Shown here: in pieces, positions 7,572 to 16,376 of the stretch
How the letters are laid out: the number at the start of each line of letters is the position of its first letter
How positions within the stretch are numbered: position 1 is the stretch's first letter
NCBI GenBank assembly: GCA_029933225.1
Contig: JAOZOO010000011.1
Location: 1-45,155, forward strand
Length of the DNA stretch: 45,155 bases
Reading direction: 5' to 3'
From: Bacteroidales bacterium
Lineage (GTDB): Bacteria; Bacteroidota; Bacteroidia; Bacteroidales; F082
Notes under the pieces: model-generated
Told to the model about the DNA's origin: nothing
Databases searched by the model: none
What the model saw: the letters and a program-made list of their open reading frames with translations, nothing else
Made by a program: the position numbers and the translations under genes

Positions 7572-10343
7572 TCATATTTTCTTTGCCAGCTCACTGAACG
7601 CATCCCCCCTGTGCTCAAAATTATGGAATTGGTCGTAGCTGGCGGCGGCAGGCGACAACAGGCACACTTTCCCTTTTTCGGTGTGCTTTTTAATTATTTC
7701 AAATGCTTCTTCCAGGTTTTTACACCGGAACAAACGGCGATTCTTCCTGATAATACCACCGAACAATTTATACATCTCATTCCCTGCCTTACCGAGAAAA
7801 ATAAAATTCCGGATTTTTGATTTTTTCAAAAAACCCACAAGCTCACTGTAATCCAGCCCCCGGTCGAAACCGCCGAGAATTAAAGTATCCACATCAGGAA
7901 TGCTTTTCACGGCAGCCATGGTAGATTGCGGAATGGTGGAAATGCTGTCATTGTAAAAACGGATATCTCCGTATCGTCCAATGTATTCCAGCCGGTGAGG
8001 CAACCCGCGGAATTTTTTTACAGCGGCAACGGCTTGTTCAAAGCTTACGCCATACTCCCTCACTGCCAGCATGGCAGCAAGCATATTCAGCATGTTGTGC
8101 TCGCCTTTTAGCTGAAGCTCCAGTTCATCAAGCGGAAATATCCCGTTTTGAAACTGCAATCCGCCCTCGATTAGTTTCCCGTCAGCAGTAACGGCTTTGC
8201 CGAAAGTTTTTTTGCTTCCCGCAGTGTCGCCGATGTGTTCATCTTCCGCAGTGATAAGCACATCACCGGGTATCTGGTATTTGTAAATATTATGCTTGGC
8301 CTTCCGGTATTCTGCAAACGAAGCGAAATGGTCGAGGTGTTCAGGGAAAACATTCAACAAAACAGCCACATGCGGAGAAACATAAACATCCTCCAATTGA
8401 TTGGCCGACAATTCAAATACCACAATGGTGTCAAAATCTGTTTCTCCGACGGCATCAAATGCAGGTTTTCCGATGTTGCCAAGCAACACGGATTTATGCC
8501 CCGACTCTTTGAGCAGGTGATGGATAAGGCTGGCTGTTGTACTTTTTCCTTTGGTCCCGGTTACCCCGATAGTCCGGTCACGGTAATAACCCAAAAAAAC
8601 AGCGGTTTGTGAAACGCCGTTCTGCTCAATGCCCTCCTTATTTTCAAGCTTCACACCGGGTGATTTAAAAACCAGATCATATTCTTCACTCGCATTCTGG
8701 TGGTTTCCGCCAAGGTGCAGTTTCAGATTCCCGTCGTCCCTGATCAATTCATCTCCGGCAATTTCTTCATCCCTGTCGGAAATTCCCAGCATCTTTCTAG
8801 GAAACAGCTCCCTGATGAGCCGGTATGTGGAACGCCCTTCCCTGCCAAAACCGAGTATCAGCACTTTCTCGTTTTCCTTTAAAATATTTTTCAGGAATTT
8901 TTTGAATCCCAGGGCATCATCTGACAAGGCACTTTTTAACAGATTCTCAAATTCAGGTTCCGGAAAATGATGAGTATTATAATTATTCAGCAATGATTCA
9001 AAACCTGCATTAATGTCAGGTAAGGGAAAATCCCTCAAAAACTGCTTCAGCAATAGAGGTTGTTTTTTTTCATCGGTTTTTTTGGCAAGGTACCATAAAG
9101 CATTCCTGGCTTCATCCGGTGTACCGATGCATTCAAACGGCTTGACTGTCGCCTTCCCGGTGAGCTCATCCAGTATTCCCGATAACGATTCATCCTCAAG
9201 CAGGTTTTTTCCAAAGATCTGTTCCAGCCGGTTGGGTGCAATGAAAGGTGAAAGAATAATATAGGTAAACAGGCATTTAGGACATTTGCCACACCATGTG
9301 TCGTTTTTGCTGCCTACGTTGCAACTTCTGAAACCTGTGAAATGCCATGGAAATGAAGAAAAAAGCCGTGCTATCTGAAGTTCGTTCAGGGGTCTTAAAA
9401 AACTGAAATAACTGATGCCCGGACTTAAATATTTCCGTGTATATGAAATAAAATCCTCCTCAAACTCAATGGATTTGGAATACTGGTGGTTGATCTTCGT
9501 TCCCGGGACCGTGCTCTCACTGGCGCTGCTTTCGTTGGACAGAGCAATATTACCAGCACCGGATGCAACTTGTGCCGTCGCTCCGATAAATGCAAGCAAT
9601 GCAGAAAAAGGCGTATGTCCGTTTAAAAAGCCCCGATCGTTCAATTCGAGCAATACGGGATCAAGTTTTCGCTCGATAACAATCGAGTTTTGCAGCGAAT
9701 ATCCTGCTGCTTCGATCGTCCGTATGCTTGCCGGGCGGGGATTAACCACCAGCGGTATCACTTCTTTATCACTGTCTTTCAGCAACTCCAAAGTCACGAC
9801 CGAATCTTTCCCACCGCCAACAGGCACGATTACTTTATTCCTGTCCGGTTCAAATGCTTTAAGCGCCCCGCTTAAAGGTTCAACCCCCGCTTCAAGCGTC
9901 CCGCTTGAAGTTCCAAAATCATTAACAAATGCCGTTTCAAACTCCATAAAATCGTCCATGTTCGCCTGAATGCCATTCAGATAGAAAAACTCTCCCAATC
10001 CGTGGAAGTAAAGTTTCTTCCACCAACTGACCTGTTCATCTGTTAATCCATACGGACGGATAATCACTTTCGGCGGACAGGCTGCTTTCCAGTAGCTGAT
10101 CAGTTCCACCATGCCGATATGAAAAACAAGGGAGTCCAATGCTTTCTTATCTGCCTGTTTAAAATTAATAACAGAACTGCCCTTGAACGTGATCCGGGGG
10201 GTAAAAAAAAATTTTTTTGACAGATTGAATGAAAATTTCACTTCAAGATTTTTGTTTTTTACCTGAAATGAATAACTTTGAAACTCAAAGAACGGATATT
10301 CTTTGCGAAACCTGTCAAATTTATTTTGATTGGAGACCTTCAT
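7572..10343 (-). CDS. MurL-MurD2 fusion: UDP-MurNAc-L-Ala-L-Glu ligase and epimerase
   Basis: The 923-residue product joins two enzymes. The N-terminal part (about 1-460) matches MurL, the ATP-dependent epimerase that turns the terminal L-Glu of UDP-MurNAc-L-Ala-L-Glu into D-Glu. It has a PP-loop-type nucleotide motif GGGKDS (176-181), the SNESSASE and NHQYSKS stretches, and a four-Cys cluster (Cys341, 351, 354, 357; WCGKCPKC). The C-terminal part (about 480-923) is a full MurD-type ligase: a Rossmann start (ILGFGREGRSTY), the ATP motif GTKGKSTT (Ser601), and GLPHRLEYIG. In the substrate loop NDSIST (798-803), Ile801 replaces the Lys of canonical MurD (NDSKAT) that contacts D-Glu, which fits an L-Glu-adding MurD2. 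The start at 10343 is chosen over one 61 codons upstream, because a promoter lies in between and the longer form would overlap yqgE. Confidence 0.82.
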   Translation of the reverse strand: MKVSNQNKFDRFRKEYPFFEFQSYSFQVKNKNLEVKFSFNLSKKFFFTPRITFKGSSVINFKQADKKALDSLVFHIGMVELISYWKAACPPKVIIRPYGLTDEQVSWWKKLYFHGLGEFFYLNGIQANMDDFMEFETAFVNDFGTSSGTLEAGVEPLSGALKAFEPDRNKVIVPVGGGKDSVVTLELLKDSDKEVIPLVVNPRPASIRTIEAAGYSLQNSIVIERKLDPVLLELNDRGFLNGHTPFSALLAFIGATAQVASGAGNIALSNESSASESTVPGTKINHQYSKSIEFEEDFISYTRKYLSPGISYFSFLRPLNELQIARLFSSFPWHFTGFRSCNVGSKNDTWCGKCPKCLFTYIILSPFIAPNRLEQIFGKNLLEDESLSGILDELTGKATVKPFECIGTPDEARNALWYLAKKTDEKKQPLLLKQFLRDFPLPDINAGFESLLNNYNTHHFPEPEFENLLKSALSDDALGFKKFLKNILKENEKVLILGFGREGRSTYRLIRELFPRKMLGISDRDEEIAGDELIRDDGNLKLHLGGNHQNASEEYDLVFKSPGVKLENKEGIEQNGVSQTAVFLGYYRDRTIGVTGTKGKSTTASLIHHLLKESGHKSVLLGNIGKPAFDAVGETDFDTIVVFELSANQLEDVYVSPHVAVLLNVFPEHLDHFASFAEYRKAKHNIYKYQIPGDVLITAEDEHIGDTAGSKKTFGKAVTADGKLIEGGLQFQNGIFPLDELELQLKGEHNMLNMLAAMLAVREYGVSFEQAVAAVKKFRGLPHRLEYIGRYGDIRFYNDSISTIPQSTMAAVKSIPDVDTLILGGFDRGLDYSELVGFLKKSKIRNFIFLGKAGNEMYKLFGGIIRKNRRLFRCKNLEEAFEIIKKHTEKGKVCLLSPAAASYDQFHNFEHRGDAFSELAKKI

Positions 10344-10376
10344 GAATTGGTATGTTTTTTGAAGGAAAAACGGGTG

Positions 10377-10384
10377 CAAAAGTA
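10377..10384 (-). promoter_or_regulatory. -7 element of the MurL-MurD2 gene
   Basis: TACTTTTG on the minus strand matches TAnnTTTG and lies 33-40 nt upstream of the chosen start codon. It sits in the 51-nt divergent gap with yqgE. Confidence 0.55.
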
Positions 10385-10394
10385 AATGAAATAA

Positions 10395-10985
10395 ATGAAA
10401 GACATATCCAAATATGTTCAGATCAGGACCAACAACCTGAAGCCAGCAAGGGGAAGGGCACTCATTTCGGAACCTTTCATGAGCGACTATTATTTTGGCC
10501 GCTCGGTAATTTTGCTGGCGGAACATAACGATGAAGGGTCGTTTGGCGTGATCGTGAACAAAAGGATAACTGCCACTTTCAATGAAGTTTTAAAAGACTT
10601 TCCTGATTTCGACGCACCTGTATTTCTGGGCGGCCCGGTTGAAACCGGCAGCTTGTTTTACATCCATACCCTGGGCGAAGAACTGGAAGGGGCAACCGAA
10701 ATCAATGACGGCCTTTACTGGGGAGGTGACATCGAAGCCCTGAAGGAACTCCTGCTCATCCGCAAGATCAACCCGACGGAAATCCGTTTCTTCCTTGGAT
10801 ATTCAGGCTGGGGCGCTAACCAGCTTGATGACGAATTGAAAAGAAATTCCTGGGTTATATCCAACATTACGAGAGACTTTCTGATGAAAATTGACCCGGT
10901 CAAAATGTGGGACAGCCTGCTTACCAAAATGGGAGGCACTTATAAATACTGGACAAAATTTCCCATCGATCCAACCATGAATTAG
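10395..10985 (+). CDS. YqgE/AlgH family protein
   Basis: The 196-residue product is a member of the YqgE/AlgH (DUF179) family, seen in the pattern RGRALISEPFMSDYYFGRSVILL, then GSFGVIVNKR, VFLGGPVE, and the late FFLGYSGWGANQLDDEL. The family is widespread; no catalytic activity is established. In pseudomonads a member was named AlgH from alginate regulation, but that name does not imply a link to the alginate locus in this window, 9 kb away. Transcription is divergent from the MurL-MurD2 gene with a 51-nt gap. A weak hairpin with a T-rich end (11002-11030) follows the stop. Confidence 0.9.
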   Translation: MKDISKYVQIRTNNLKPARGRALISEPFMSDYYFGRSVILLAEHNDEGSFGVIVNKRITATFNEVLKDFPDFDAPVFLGGPVETGSLFYIHTLGEELEGATEINDGLYWGGDIEALKELLLIRKINPTEIRFFLGYSGWGANQLDDELKRNSWVISNITRDFLMKIDPVKMWDSLLTKMGGTYKYWTKFPIDPTMN

Positions 10986-11050
10986 TCTCTTTTCTTCAAA
11001 TATCCGTGTATTTTACGTACGGATTTCTTTCAGTGATTAGGAGAAAATAG

Positions 11051-11078
11051 CAAATCACAAATTCCAAATACCAACTAA
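11051..11078. repeat. 7-bp tandem repeat, CAAATNN type
   Basis: Four units of exactly 7 bp start at 11051, 11058, 11065 and 11072; the first three are CAAATCA, CAAATTC and CAAATAC. The following 28 nt stay A/C-rich and look like decayed units. It lies in the 241-nt gap between yqgE and the M16 peptidase gene, before that gene's promoter. Confidence 0.6.
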
Positions 11079-11191
11079 ATCTCAATAACCAACATCAAAA
11101 TAACAAACCGCTTAAACATTTAAATTAGTGCAGTTTGGAATTTGTCCTGCCTAATGCTGATAAAAAAACTTCATTTATTTCAACTATTCCT

Positions 11192-11199
11192 TACTTTTG
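11192..11199 (+). promoter_or_regulatory. -7 element of the M16 peptidase gene
   Basis: TACTTTTG matches TAnnTTTG, 27 nt upstream of the start codon. A TTC at 11170-11172 is the only -33 candidate. Confidence 0.55.
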
Positions 11200-11226
11200 C
11201 TGACTAACCCCAAATAAAAAACTCAA

Positions 11227-14046
11227 ATGAAATCTTTTATTCGCATTTTTCTTATCCAGTTCATACTGATTTTATCCGTATCTCTTTTTTCTCAGGAGAA
11301 ATATCTTGCCACCGATCCGCTGCCACAGGACCCTGACGTGATTGTCGGACAACTTGACAACGGATTGAAGTATTACATTCGTCAAAATCACAAACCTGAA
11401 AAACGTGTTGAATTCAGGTTGGTTGTCAATGCAGGCTCGGTACTCGAAGATGACGACCAGCAGGGGCTGGCTCACTTCATTGAGCACATGGCCTTTAACG
11501 GCACCAAAGACTTCAGTAAAAACGATCTTGTGAATTTCCTTGAAGAATCGGGTGTGGATTTCGGCGCTGACCTGAACGCATACACCAGCTTTGACGAAAC
11601 TGTTTACATGTTTCAGATACCTTCCGACCGGCAGGGATTGCTCGACTCGGCTTTCATGATCCTGGAAAACTGGGCTCATGAGCTCTCTTTCGACCCGGTT
11701 GAAATAGACAAGGAACGTGGCGTGGTCCACGAAGAATGGCGCCTGGGACTGGGAGCACAGGACAGGATGATGAAAAAATACATCCCCATCATCCTCAAAA
11801 ACTCACGTTATGCAGTACGACTGCCCATTGGCAAAATGAGCGTCATCGACTCATGTTCTTATGACGTCATTCACAGGTTCTATAACGACTGGTACCGTCC
11901 CGACCTGATGGCCGTGGTGGTGGTTGGGGATATTGATCCTGCTTATGCAGAGAATCAAATTAAAAACCACTTTCAGAGCGTGAATAATCCAGATCCTGAA
12001 AGAGAAAGAGTGATCTATAAAATCCCCAATAACGGGCAGCCTCTCGTTGCCGTCGCTACTGACAAGGAAGCAACCTTCACAAATGTGACCATGTTCCGCA
12101 AAATGAACAAGCTTTTTATCAAAACAAACGATAATTACAGGACAAACATCAAGTTCGACCTGTTCATTTCCATGCTGAACGAACGTCTTTATGAGATAAC
12201 CCAGGAACCGGATGCGCCTTTTATTTATGCCGGGGCATATTACGGAGGATTCCTTTCCAGATCATTGGATGCTTATACTTTATCTGCCATGGTGAAAGAA
12301 AACAGGGTGAATGATGCCATTAAAGTCTTAATGCAGGTCAACAAACAGATCAAGCGGTACGGTTTTACCGAACAGGAAATGGAAAGACAGAAAGCAGCCA
12401 TGGTTGACAGGCTTGACAAAATGCTGAGCGAAAAAGACAAAACCGAATCCAGAGTATTTGTGAATGAATATGTTAGCAACTATCTCGATCAGGAACCTTT
12501 TCCGGGCATTGACTATGAAGTGGCCTACACCAAATCGGTGCTTCCAGGAATCAAGCTGGATGCCATCAACCAGGTAGCCTACTATTTTGCTAAAAACAAC
12601 GGGCTTGTGGTGCTTGTGACCGGTCCGGAAAAAGAAGGCGTTATCATCCCTGACGAAGAAGAAGTCCTTGCCACACTTGAGAAAGCCAGAAATTCAGAGG
12701 TTTCCGAGTTTGAAGAGAAAACGGTCGGTAAATCGCTGATCAAAAACCCACTTCCCGGAGGAACCATCGTAAGCCAAAGCGAGAATGAAGAATTCGGCAT
12801 TACGGAAATAAAACTGGATAACGGCATCACCGTTGCGTTAAAACCCACAACTTTTAAGAATGATGAAATATTGATGACGAGCTTTGGATTTGGCGGAACT
12901 TCCATTGTCCCTGACGATGATTTCATTTCTGCTTTCTTTGCCGGCCAGATACTTTCCAGAAGCGGTGTGGGTGACTTTGATCAGGTTGCACTGAAAAAAT
13001 TCCTGACGGGAAAGAATGTTTCGGTGCATCCCCAGATTGGTGAAATTTCACAGGGTATCGCCGGGAAATCCGGCAAAAAAGACCTGGAAACATTATTCCA
13101 GCTTGCCTATCTGTATTTTACCCAACCAAGGAAAGACAGCACGGCGTTTAAAACGTTTCTCTCTCAAATGACCAACCAGTTTAAATTTATGATGTCCAAT
13201 CCGCAAGCTGTGTTTTACGACACAATTTTTAAGCTGGCTACGCAGAACGATCCACGGACTATCATTATACCCACAGAGGAACAACTCAAAAGCATTGACC
13301 TTGATAAAGTTTACTCTTTCTATAAATCATTGTTTGACAATGCCGACGGTTACACATTTGTGTTTACCGGTAACTTCAACAAAGACACCATTTTGCCAAT
13401 GATCACCAAATATCTCGGCTCGTTACCCTCGCATAAAGGAGAAACCATGTGGCGTGATGTCAGCCCTGAATTCCCATCCGGAATTACGGATGTCACGGTA
13501 CACAAAGGTACCGAACCGAAAAGTATGGCGGCCATCATGATGGATGAATCTTTCGTAAACACACCCGCTGACCGGCTGAAAATGAACATGCTGATAAAAA
13601 TATTGAGGATCCGGTTGCGTGAAAGCATGCGCGAAGATCAGGGTGGTGTTTACGGCGTTAGTGTCAGGCCCAACATCACCAAGTATCCCAAAGAGGAGAT
13701 CAATCTCCTGGTATCATGGGGCTGTGCACCGGAGAATGTGGATAAGCTGGTTCAGACTGTATTCCGCGAGATGGACACATTGAAAATAAAAGGGCCCAAT
13801 GACGTGAACCTGCTGAAGGCAAGGGAAACTGCCACTCGCGATTACGAAACCAATTTCGAGAAAAACAACTACTGGCTCAACAAGATCAAAACTGCTTATT
13901 TTAACGAAGAGAACATGATGACGCTGGAAAACATAAAAGAAACTATCAACGCAGTTACATCCGACGACCTGAAAGAAATGGCCAACCGCTACTTCAACAA
14001 TAACAATTACCTGAAAGTGATCCTGATGCCGGAGGAGAAAGAATAA
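11227..14046 (+). CDS. M16 family zinc metallopeptidase, exported
   Basis: The 939-residue product has a signal peptide (about 1-22, ending VSLFSQ) and two M16 halves, the clamshell organization of pitrilysin and insulysin. The first half carries the inverted zinc motif HFIEH (His83, Glu86, His87), and the third ligand is Glu169 or Glu170 in VVHEEWR. The second half (about 530-939) lacks a zinc motif, as expected for the inactive partner, and contains the RLRESMREDQGGVYGV region that closes over substrate. It probably degrades peptides in the periplasm or at the outer membrane. It is preceded by its own promoter and followed by a clear terminator, so it is a single-gene unit. Confidence 0.93.
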   Translation: MKSFIRIFLIQFILILSVSLFSQEKYLATDPLPQDPDVIVGQLDNGLKYYIRQNHKPEKRVEFRLVVNAGSVLEDDDQQGLAHFIEHMAFNGTKDFSKNDLVNFLEESGVDFGADLNAYTSFDETVYMFQIPSDRQGLLDSAFMILENWAHELSFDPVEIDKERGVVHEEWRLGLGAQDRMMKKYIPIILKNSRYAVRLPIGKMSVIDSCSYDVIHRFYNDWYRPDLMAVVVVGDIDPAYAENQIKNHFQSVNNPDPERERVIYKIPNNGQPLVAVATDKEATFTNVTMFRKMNKLFIKTNDNYRTNIKFDLFISMLNERLYEITQEPDAPFIYAGAYYGGFLSRSLDAYTLSAMVKENRVNDAIKVLMQVNKQIKRYGFTEQEMERQKAAMVDRLDKMLSEKDKTESRVFVNEYVSNYLDQEPFPGIDYEVAYTKSVLPGIKLDAINQVAYYFAKNNGLVVLVTGPEKEGVIIPDEEEVLATLEKARNSEVSEFEEKTVGKSLIKNPLPGGTIVSQSENEEFGITEIKLDNGITVALKPTTFKNDEILMTSFGFGGTSIVPDDDFISAFFAGQILSRSGVGDFDQVALKKFLTGKNVSVHPQIGEISQGIAGKSGKKDLETLFQLAYLYFTQPRKDSTAFKTFLSQMTNQFKFMMSNPQAVFYDTIFKLATQNDPRTIIIPTEEQLKSIDLDKVYSFYKSLFDNADGYTFVFTGNFNKDTILPMITKYLGSLPSHKGETMWRDVSPEFPSGITDVTVHKGTEPKSMAAIMMDESFVNTPADRLKMNMLIKILRIRLRESMREDQGGVYGVSVRPNITKYPKEEINLLVSWGCAPENVDKLVQTVFREMDTLKIKGPNDVNLLKARETATRDYETNFEKNNYWLNKIKTAYFNEENMMTLENIKETINAVTSDDLKEMANRYFNNNNYLKVILMPEEKE

Positions 14047-14069
14047 TTATCAGTAAAACATATTTCATT

Positions 14070-14102
14070 AAGCCGTTGGTGATTTCATCAACGGCTTTTT
14101 GT
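14070..14102 (+). terminator. Terminator of the M16 peptidase gene
   Basis: A 9-bp stem (14070-14078 with 14089-14097), a 10-nt loop and a following T run. It lies 24 nt after the stop codon. Confidence 0.85.
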
Positions 14103-14201
14103 TTTGAGCCGCCCGGCCACTGCGAAAGTGAGACTTGTGCGAGGGTAAACATGCCGAAACCCCTTGCCCGGAAAAAACAAAACCAATTAGCAAGATATTC
14201 T

Positions 14202-14209
14202 TATTTTTG
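14202..14209 (+). promoter_or_regulatory. -7 element of the acyltransferase pair
   Basis: TATTTTTG matches TAnnTTTG and lies 19 nt upstream of ATG 14228. This rules out the in-frame start at 14135, which lies upstream of the promoter. Confidence 0.5.
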
Positions 14210-14227
14210 GCATCAAATTATCAGCGT

Positions 14228-14770
14228 ATGCGCTTACTGTCAAAATTCATTTTAAAAGCCACCGGCTGGAAAACCGTGGGCGGCATACCTCCGGAGATAA
14301 CAAAAGCTGTTTTCATCATTGCTCCGCATACCAGCAACCTGGATTTTTTTATCGGACGGCTTTACTGCTTCCAGAAAAGGATCCCTATCAAGATCATGAT
14401 CAAAAAAGAATCCTTTGTCTGGCCGCTGGGCGGATTGCTGAAAAAAGCCGGTGGCGTACCCATCGACCGGAGCGTAAGTACAAGCCTTGTGGATCAGATT
14501 GTTCAATTGTTTAAAGAAAACGACCCCTTCTTTTTTGCCATTACCCCGGAAGGTACCCGTAAAAAGTCGGAAAAATGGAAAAGCGGTTTTTATCATATCG
14601 CTGTGAAAGCCAATGTCCCCATACTTGTCTCATATATTGATTACGAAAAGAAAGAAGCAGGCATAGGACGTATTTTTTATCCCACCGGTGATTTTGAAAA
14701 AGATTTCAAAGAAATAAAGGATTTTTACAGCGGGAAAAAAGCCAGGTACCCCGAAAAATTTAACTTGTAA
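14228..14770 (+). CDS. PlsC-type 1-acyl-glycerol-3-phosphate acyltransferase (first copy)
   Basis: From Met at 14228 the protein has 180 residues. It shows the acyltransferase block I APHTSNLDFFIG (HX4D: His and Asp are the catalytic pair), a GGVPIDR block typical of the fatty-acid and glycerophosphate contact region, and ITPEGTRKK (the EGTR block). These define the PlsC/LPLAT superfamily, which adds an acyl chain to a lysophospholipid or other lipid at the inner face of the membrane. It is shorter than classical PlsC (about 240) and has no clear long transmembrane helix, like the compact acyltransferases common in this phylum. A close paralogue starts 1 nt after its stop. Confidence 0.85.
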   Translation: MRLLSKFILKATGWKTVGGIPPEITKAVFIIAPHTSNLDFFIGRLYCFQKRIPIKIMIKKESFVWPLGGLLKKAGGVPIDRSVSTSLVDQIVQLFKENDPFFFAITPEGTRKKSEKWKSGFYHIAVKANVPILVSYIDYEKKEAGIGRIFYPTGDFEKDFKEIKDFYSGKKARYPEKFNL

Positions 14771-14771
14771 A

Positions 14772-15356
14772 ATGCAGAAGATAGCTACTTTCATTTTGAA
14801 TTTGATGGGCTGGAAGATCACGGGCCGGTTACCGGACGGCGTAAAAAAAGCCGTGATCATCCAGGCGCCGCATACCAGTTGGTTTGACTTTGTCATCGGG
14901 AAATTCGCTTTCTGGTTTTACGGTTACGACGTCAGGCTGCTGATCAAAGAAGAAGCCTTCAAACCCCCTTTCGGCGGTTTTCTGAAAATGCTGGGTGGTA
15001 TCCCGGTCAACCGTCAAAAGAATGAAAAAATGGTTGATGCCATTGCCCGGTTGGTCAAAGAACGAGACTCACTGATCCTGGTGATCACACCCGAAGGTAC
15101 ACGCAAACGGGTTGACAGGTGGAAACGCGGGTTTTATTACATTGCCCTCAAAGCACAGATACCCATTGCACTGGGGTTCATCGATTATCCGACCAAACGG
15201 GGCGGCATTGGCAAAGTCGTTTATCCGACAGGAGATTTTGAAAAAGATTTTAAGGAAATAGAGGACTTCTACCGTGGGTTCAGGGGCAAGCATCCCGAAA
15301 GGTTTAACCTGTACGACCCTGCCCACCCCGACGGGCCGGAGAATTTTAAACTCTAA
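14772..15356 (+). CDS. PlsC-type acyltransferase (second copy)
   Basis: The 194-residue product is a tandem paralogue of the gene just upstream. It has APHTSWFDFVIG (HX4D), GGIPVNR, and ITPEGTRKRVDRWKRGFYYIAL at matching positions, and both proteins end with GDFEKDFKEI followed by a PERFNL-type segment. The shared C-terminal signature shows a local duplication. The second copy carries an extra 14-residue tail (YDPAHPDGPENFKL). Start and stop codons are separated by one nucleotide, so translation is probably coupled. The two copies may use different acyl acceptors or donors. Confidence 0.85.
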   Translation: MQKIATFILNLMGWKITGRLPDGVKKAVIIQAPHTSWFDFVIGKFAFWFYGYDVRLLIKEEAFKPPFGGFLKMLGGIPVNRQKNEKMVDAIARLVKERDSLILVITPEGTRKRVDRWKRGFYYIALKAQIPIALGFIDYPTKRGGIGKVVYPTGDFEKDFKEIEDFYRGFRGKHPERFNLYDPAHPDGPENFKL

Positions 15357-15366
15357 TTTTCCGTAC

Positions 15367-15384
15367 CGGCGACTTCAGTCGCCG
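15367..15384. repeat. GC-rich inverted repeat between convergent genes
   Basis: CGGCGACT and AGTCGCCG are separated by a TC dinucleotide. No T tract follows, so it is not a typical terminator. It lies 10 nt after the acyltransferase stop and before the convergent rhomboid gene. Confidence 0.7.
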
Positions 15385-15424
15385 AAATGTCAAAAACGAA
15401 TCTTCAACGCACAATACTTTTGTT

Positions 15425-16093
15425 TTACGTTGTGTTTATATTTTCTTTCGATTGCTTCCAATAGCTGTTTTCATCATCGTCTTCATCTTCTTCTTCAAAC
15501 TCCCACGAATATTTTTTCCGTTGCGGCCCCGATTTACGGTAATAGAAAGCCAGAATGATACCGGAAATAAAACCACCGAGATGCCCTTCCCATGATATGT
15601 TTTCTTTGGGAAAGAAATCAGGGAACAGACCCCAGATCATCGAACCGTATAAAAAAGCCACCACCAGTGCCAGCGCAGCCAGTTGGGTATTTTTCCTGAT
15701 CAGACCGCTGAAAAACAAAAAAGAAGAAAGTCCGTAAATCACGCCGCTGGCACCAATATGCCACGAGTCGCCGCGTCCACCGAACCAAACCCAGATGCCC
15801 GAAAGCAGCCAGATGCCGATGAGCACCCTGATGGAAAGCTCCCGGTAAAAATAAAACAGCGCCGTTCCCAGAATGAGAAACGGAACCGAATTGGCCATCA
15901 GATGCTTAAAACCACTGTGAACAAACGGCATCAGCAGAATACCCGGCAAGCCATCCCAGTGGAGCGGATGCACTCCGTATTCAAAAAATTTAATGTCAAA
16001 TGCATAACTGATAAACTGAATGATCCACATCAGAATGAGTAAAACCAGCGGAATTAAAACGGCACTGTAAAATCTTTTCTTTTCTGTTTCCAT
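15425..16093 (-). CDS. Rhomboid family intramembrane serine protease
   Basis: The 222-residue membrane protein has about six helices. The rhomboid signatures are all present: HLMAN (His64, Asn68, oxyanion side), GASGVIYG with the catalytic Ser116, and EGHLGG with the catalytic His171. Rhomboids cut other membrane proteins within the bilayer. The C-terminal 30 residues form a strongly acidic run (WEFEEEDEDDDENSYW) outside the membrane, which is unusual and may be a binding tail. The gene is convergent with the acyltransferase pair and divergent from the TonB receptor. A near-match -7 element (TAATTTTC on the minus strand, 16108 to 16101) would give a very short leader. Confidence 0.92.
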   Translation of the reverse strand: METEKKRFYSAVLIPLVLLILMWIIQFISYAFDIKFFEYGVHPLHWDGLPGILLMPFVHSGFKHLMANSVPFLILGTALFYFYRELSIRVLIGIWLLSGIWVWFGGRGDSWHIGASGVIYGLSSFLFFSGLIRKNTQLAALALVVAFLYGSMIWGLFPDFFPKENISWEGHLGGFISGIILAFYYRKSGPQRKKYSWEFEEEDEDDDENSYWKQSKENINTT

Positions 16094-16243
16094 AAAGTGC
16101 GAAAATTAAGGAATTTCTTTCAAAATACGTGCCCGGCCAAAAAACATGACAAAACAGACAAAGTTTTGTTATCTTTTTAATTGAACATTTTTACGCTGAT
16201 TCGTTTATTTAACAAAAATCTGTTACAAAAAACCAACAAAACC

Positions 16244-16251
16244 TATCTTTG
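16244..16251 (+). promoter_or_regulatory. -7 element of the TonB receptor gene
   Basis: TATCTTTG is a full match to TAnnTTTG. The leader would be about 120 nt. The rest of the 283-nt gap from 16094 is A/T-rich without other clear signals. Confidence 0.55.
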
Positions 16252-16376
16252 TGCGTTCCTTAAATATTGAATGAAGATTGGATTTTTCCATCTATACGAA
16301 ACTTTTTTCCGGAATAACAGTCTTATAAACATGCTTTTTTATAAATAAACAACACGAGACAGATTAAACATTAAGA

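Noticed and set aside
9415-9969. 184-codon plus-strand open frame
   Set aside because: It is antisense to the MurL domain, whose motifs are clear.
10344-10526. 61-codon N-terminal extension of the MurL-MurD2 frame
   Set aside because: It contains the -7 element at 10377-10384 and would overlap the yqgE coding sequence; the extension shows no MurL similarity.
10395-10985. AlgH as an alginate regulator linked to the alginate operon
   Set aside because: The family is universal in many bacteria, the gene is 9 kb away from the locus, and no shared site was seen.
11002-11030. Terminator after yqgE
   Set aside because: The stem is only 6 bp with an 11-nt loop; kept as a weak possibility, not listed as a feature.
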